Shown here: piece by piece, positions 62,660 to 64,000 of the stretch | Layout: every line of letters starts with the position of its first letter | Position numbering within the stretch: position 1 is the stretch's first letter | NCBI RefSeq assembly: GCF_000424465.1 | Contig: NZ_KE384198.1 | Span: forward strand, 80,774 to 144,773 | Source: Butyrivibrio hungatei NK4A153 | GTDB lineage: Bacteria > Bacillota > Clostridia > Lachnospirales > Lachnospiraceae | DNA: 64,000 nucleotides | Direction of reading: 5' to 3' | Made by a program: the position numbers and the translations under genes | The notes under the pieces: model-generated | Databases searched by the model: none | What the model was told of the DNA's origin: nothing | What the model saw: the letters and a program-made list of their open reading frames with translations, nothing else

Positions 62660-62686
62660 CGCCAAGCATAGTCCCTATCCTTGGCG
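62660..62686 (-). terminator. Terminator between the lipoprotein gene and the Dlt-like cluster
   Basis: CGCCAAG pairs with CTTGGCG and the minus strand continues ATTTTTTTAG. It lies 58 nt before the TTG start of the decarboxylase gene and could also be a read-through control point. Confidence 0.65.
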
Positions 62687-62783
62687 CTCAAAACATTATA
62701 TCATTATCGTATATTTTTGTCATTATATCCGCTCCATTAAGCCGCCATGAAAGTAGCATTCGTATACTTTGGCTATATATTTT

Positions 62784-62813
62784 GCCCCGATGTACAATCT
62801 TGTACACCGGGGC
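62784..62813 (-). terminator. Hairpin just after the lipoprotein gene
   Basis: GCCCCGATGTACA pairs with TGTACACCGGGGC (13 bp, one G-U) around ATCT. There is no T-run on either side, so it may protect the 3' end rather than terminate. Confidence 0.45.
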
Positions 62814-62844
62814 AGCCATACATCATATGTGCATTATTCTTTTA

Positions 62845-63738
62845 TTAGTATCTAAATGTGAAACTATATGTTTCATTCGGCTCAACAACAGAACCGTCTG
62901 ACTCAGTTACAGTAATTGCTCCCTCTAACGCAAAACAACTTATTTCTCCCTTCACTTTTCCATCTTCACTTGTAAACATGATATTTTCCAAAGCATCCGG
63001 ATTTTCAGAAATAGTTCCCGTTCCACAAATCTCCTTTGAGTCATCTATATGTACAACAATATCATAGGTCCCTGATTCCATTCCCTCTGTGATACAAAGA
63101 TAGCCGTCCTTCGTATAATCTCCATAATAACCGCAGGGAGAAGAATCCGGAAATGAAAAATCCACCTCTCCTTTAAGATCTGCAAGGGTACTTGCATAAC
63201 TATATGCCATTTCCTTATAACGCATAGCTTCGTTGTATGAATATATAGTAGGGTAAATTGAGCCATCCTTGTATTTAGAGCTCATTCTCTCAGCCATGGA
63301 AGGTACATATTTTTCCCATTCTTCATAACCGGCTACAAAATCGTCATAGTTCGCAGGATCTTTTTCCTTTAATTGATCCAAAAGCCTTAAAGTTTCATCT
63401 TTCCACACCAAAGTTCCCCACTGGCCTAAAAAATTCATCTCCAGCTGCGTCTTAGCATTCCTTCTTAGTTCATCGTATTTGTCGTAGATCTCGTTTGCTT
63501 TTACAAGCTCATCCGAAAGAGAATCTGCTGCAATTCCATCAATCTCTGCCTTAATCTGGTCAGTATAATCTTCAGTATTAGCTTCTTCAGCTACACTTTC
63601 TTCTTCCGATGCCTGCTCTTCACTAGATGCAATTACCTCTTCACCAATCTGCTCTTCCGTAGCCGCATCAGCGCCTTGGGTACATCCGCTCAAGATTACT
63701 GCAGTCATTACTATTGCCAAAACTAACTTATTTTTCAA
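62845..63738 (-). CDS. Lipoprotein with LprI/DUF1311-like domain
   Basis: The signal peptide ends in the lipobox VILSGC. An acidic Glu/Ala/Ser-rich linker (about residues 25-60) follows. The central part (about 85-195) has TQLEMNFLGQWGTLVWKDETL and DGSIYPTIYSYNEAMRYKEMAYSYA, which resembles the LprI/DUF1311 lysozyme-inhibitor-like pattern. The C-terminal part (about 200-297) is a beta-rich domain with no name that I can give. GAGGAGA lies before the ATG. Confidence 0.82.
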   Translation of the reverse strand: MKNKLVLAIVMTAVILSGCTQGADAATEEQIGEEVIASSEEQASEEESVAEEANTEDYTDQIKAEIDGIAADSLSDELVKANEIYDKYDELRRNAKTQLEMNFLGQWGTLVWKDETLRLLDQLKEKDPANYDDFVAGYEEWEKYVPSMAERMSSKYKDGSIYPTIYSYNEAMRYKEMAYSYASTLADLKGEVDFSFPDSSPCGYYGDYTKDGYLCITEGMESGTYDIVVHIDDSKEICGTGTISENPDALENIMFTSEDGKVKGEISCFALEGAITVTESDGSVVEPNETYSFTFRY

Positions 63739-63855
63739 ACTTTTCTCCTCATTTCACAAAACATATCAAAATCATCTGTTACATACTCCCTTAATTGGAG
63801 CCTTCTATCATTATTATCCTTTCATTTTCCATGATATCGCAACATAGCAGAAAAA

Positions 63856-63873
63856 AGAAGCATCTCTGCTTCT
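63856..63873 (-). terminator. Short intrinsic terminator after the tRNA-like sequence
   Basis: AGAAGCA pairs with TGCTTCT around GAGA and the minus strand continues TTTTTCTG. It follows the tRNA-like 3' end by 7 nt. Confidence 0.7.
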
Positions 63874-63880
63874 CTCTAAT

Positions 63881-63951
63881 GCCGGCGACCGGGATCGAAC
63901 TTCCGTTCATCTCGTAAAGCCACAAAGAAAGGAGCTTCGCCGCCACGCCAT
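63881..63951 (-). pseudogene. Degenerate tRNA(Leu)-like sequence
   Basis: On the minus strand the sequence contains GGCGTGGCGG, like the start of bacterial tRNA-Leu, and ends AAGTTCGATCCCGGTCGCCGGCA, like a tRNA T-loop and acceptor 3' strand. The T stem does not pair, the acceptor 5' strand is wrong, and only about 50 nt lie between the two parts, with no proper anticodon arm. It is best read as a tRNA remnant; a terminator follows. Confidence 0.4.
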
Positions 63952-64000
63952 TTTTAATGGAACTCTTTATGGAACTCTTTCTAATTGGTAGTGTTATGCA

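Noticed and set aside
63881..63951. Functional tRNA gene
   Set aside because: The T stem and acceptor stem do not pair and no anticodon arm can be drawn.

Overview
The window looks like a chromosomal segment of a butyrate-forming Lachnospiraceae bacterium, most like Butyrivibrio or Pseudobutyrivibrio. The reasons are the butyrate kinase/phosphate butyryltransferase pair, very large secreted proteins built from carbohydrate-binding modules (CBM6 and CBM2), a tetrahydrofolate riboswitch in front of folT-folC, AGGAGG-type ribosome binding sites, and moderate to low GC content. The genus is inferred from gene content, not from a marker gene. Most genes lie on the minus strand.

Layout. 1-365: end of a GGDEF protein, followed by two very long hairpins (378-541 and 779-911). 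935-4710: prfB and secA. 4863-10986: a lipoprotein, then a six-gene set in which a nitrate/sulfonate-type ABC importer is followed by a Cys/Met-rich DUF4418 membrane protein and a MacB-like FtsX/ATPase pair. 11159-17457: two catalytic-domain-free CBM proteins (3 x CBM6 + CBM2, and 9 x CBM6 + CBM2). Arrays of regularly phased 36-38 nt palindromic units lie between them and upstream of the larger one. 18222-20488: the AmmeMemoRadiSam pair. 20801-22801: THF riboswitch, folT and folC. 22870-31438: an Lgt-like fragment, YibE/F, and a 2304-residue surface PHP metallohydrolase. 31599-35049: L-serine dehydratase subunits and NAD synthetase. 35131-36267: hairpins, an orphan structured leader and a HigBA-type toxin-antitoxin pair. 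36301-38384: buk and ptb. 38555-39990: a P-loop ATPase with a DUF4869 protein.

40190-48596 is an AT-rich surface polysaccharide cluster (TupA-like ATP-grasp, glycosyltransferases, Wzx-like flippase, Wzy-like polymerase, LicD, FkbM). 48722-50032 is an Rpn-type nuclease/transposase gene with a structured leader, bracketed by identical 37-bp hairpin repeats. 50054-53339 holds an XRE/membrane pair, a thioesterase, another glycosyltransferase and a priming sugar transferase. 53634-55204 is a GNAT-methyltransferase fusion behind what reads as a complete leader-peptide attenuator. 55413-56978 is a flotillin-like protein. 57077-62602 is a Dlt-like surface acylation cluster (SGNH, MBOAT, adenylation enzyme, carrier protein) headed by a LysA-like PLP decarboxylase. 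The right edge has a lipoprotein and a degenerate tRNA-like sequence.

The best candidates for undescribed biology are: the Asn/Thr-rich attenuator controlling the GNAT-methyltransferase fusion; the three-hairpin leader found twice with compensatory base changes; the helically phased palindrome arrays around the CBM genes; and the Dlt-like cluster carrying a decarboxylase. All calls were made by reading; no database search or folding program was run.
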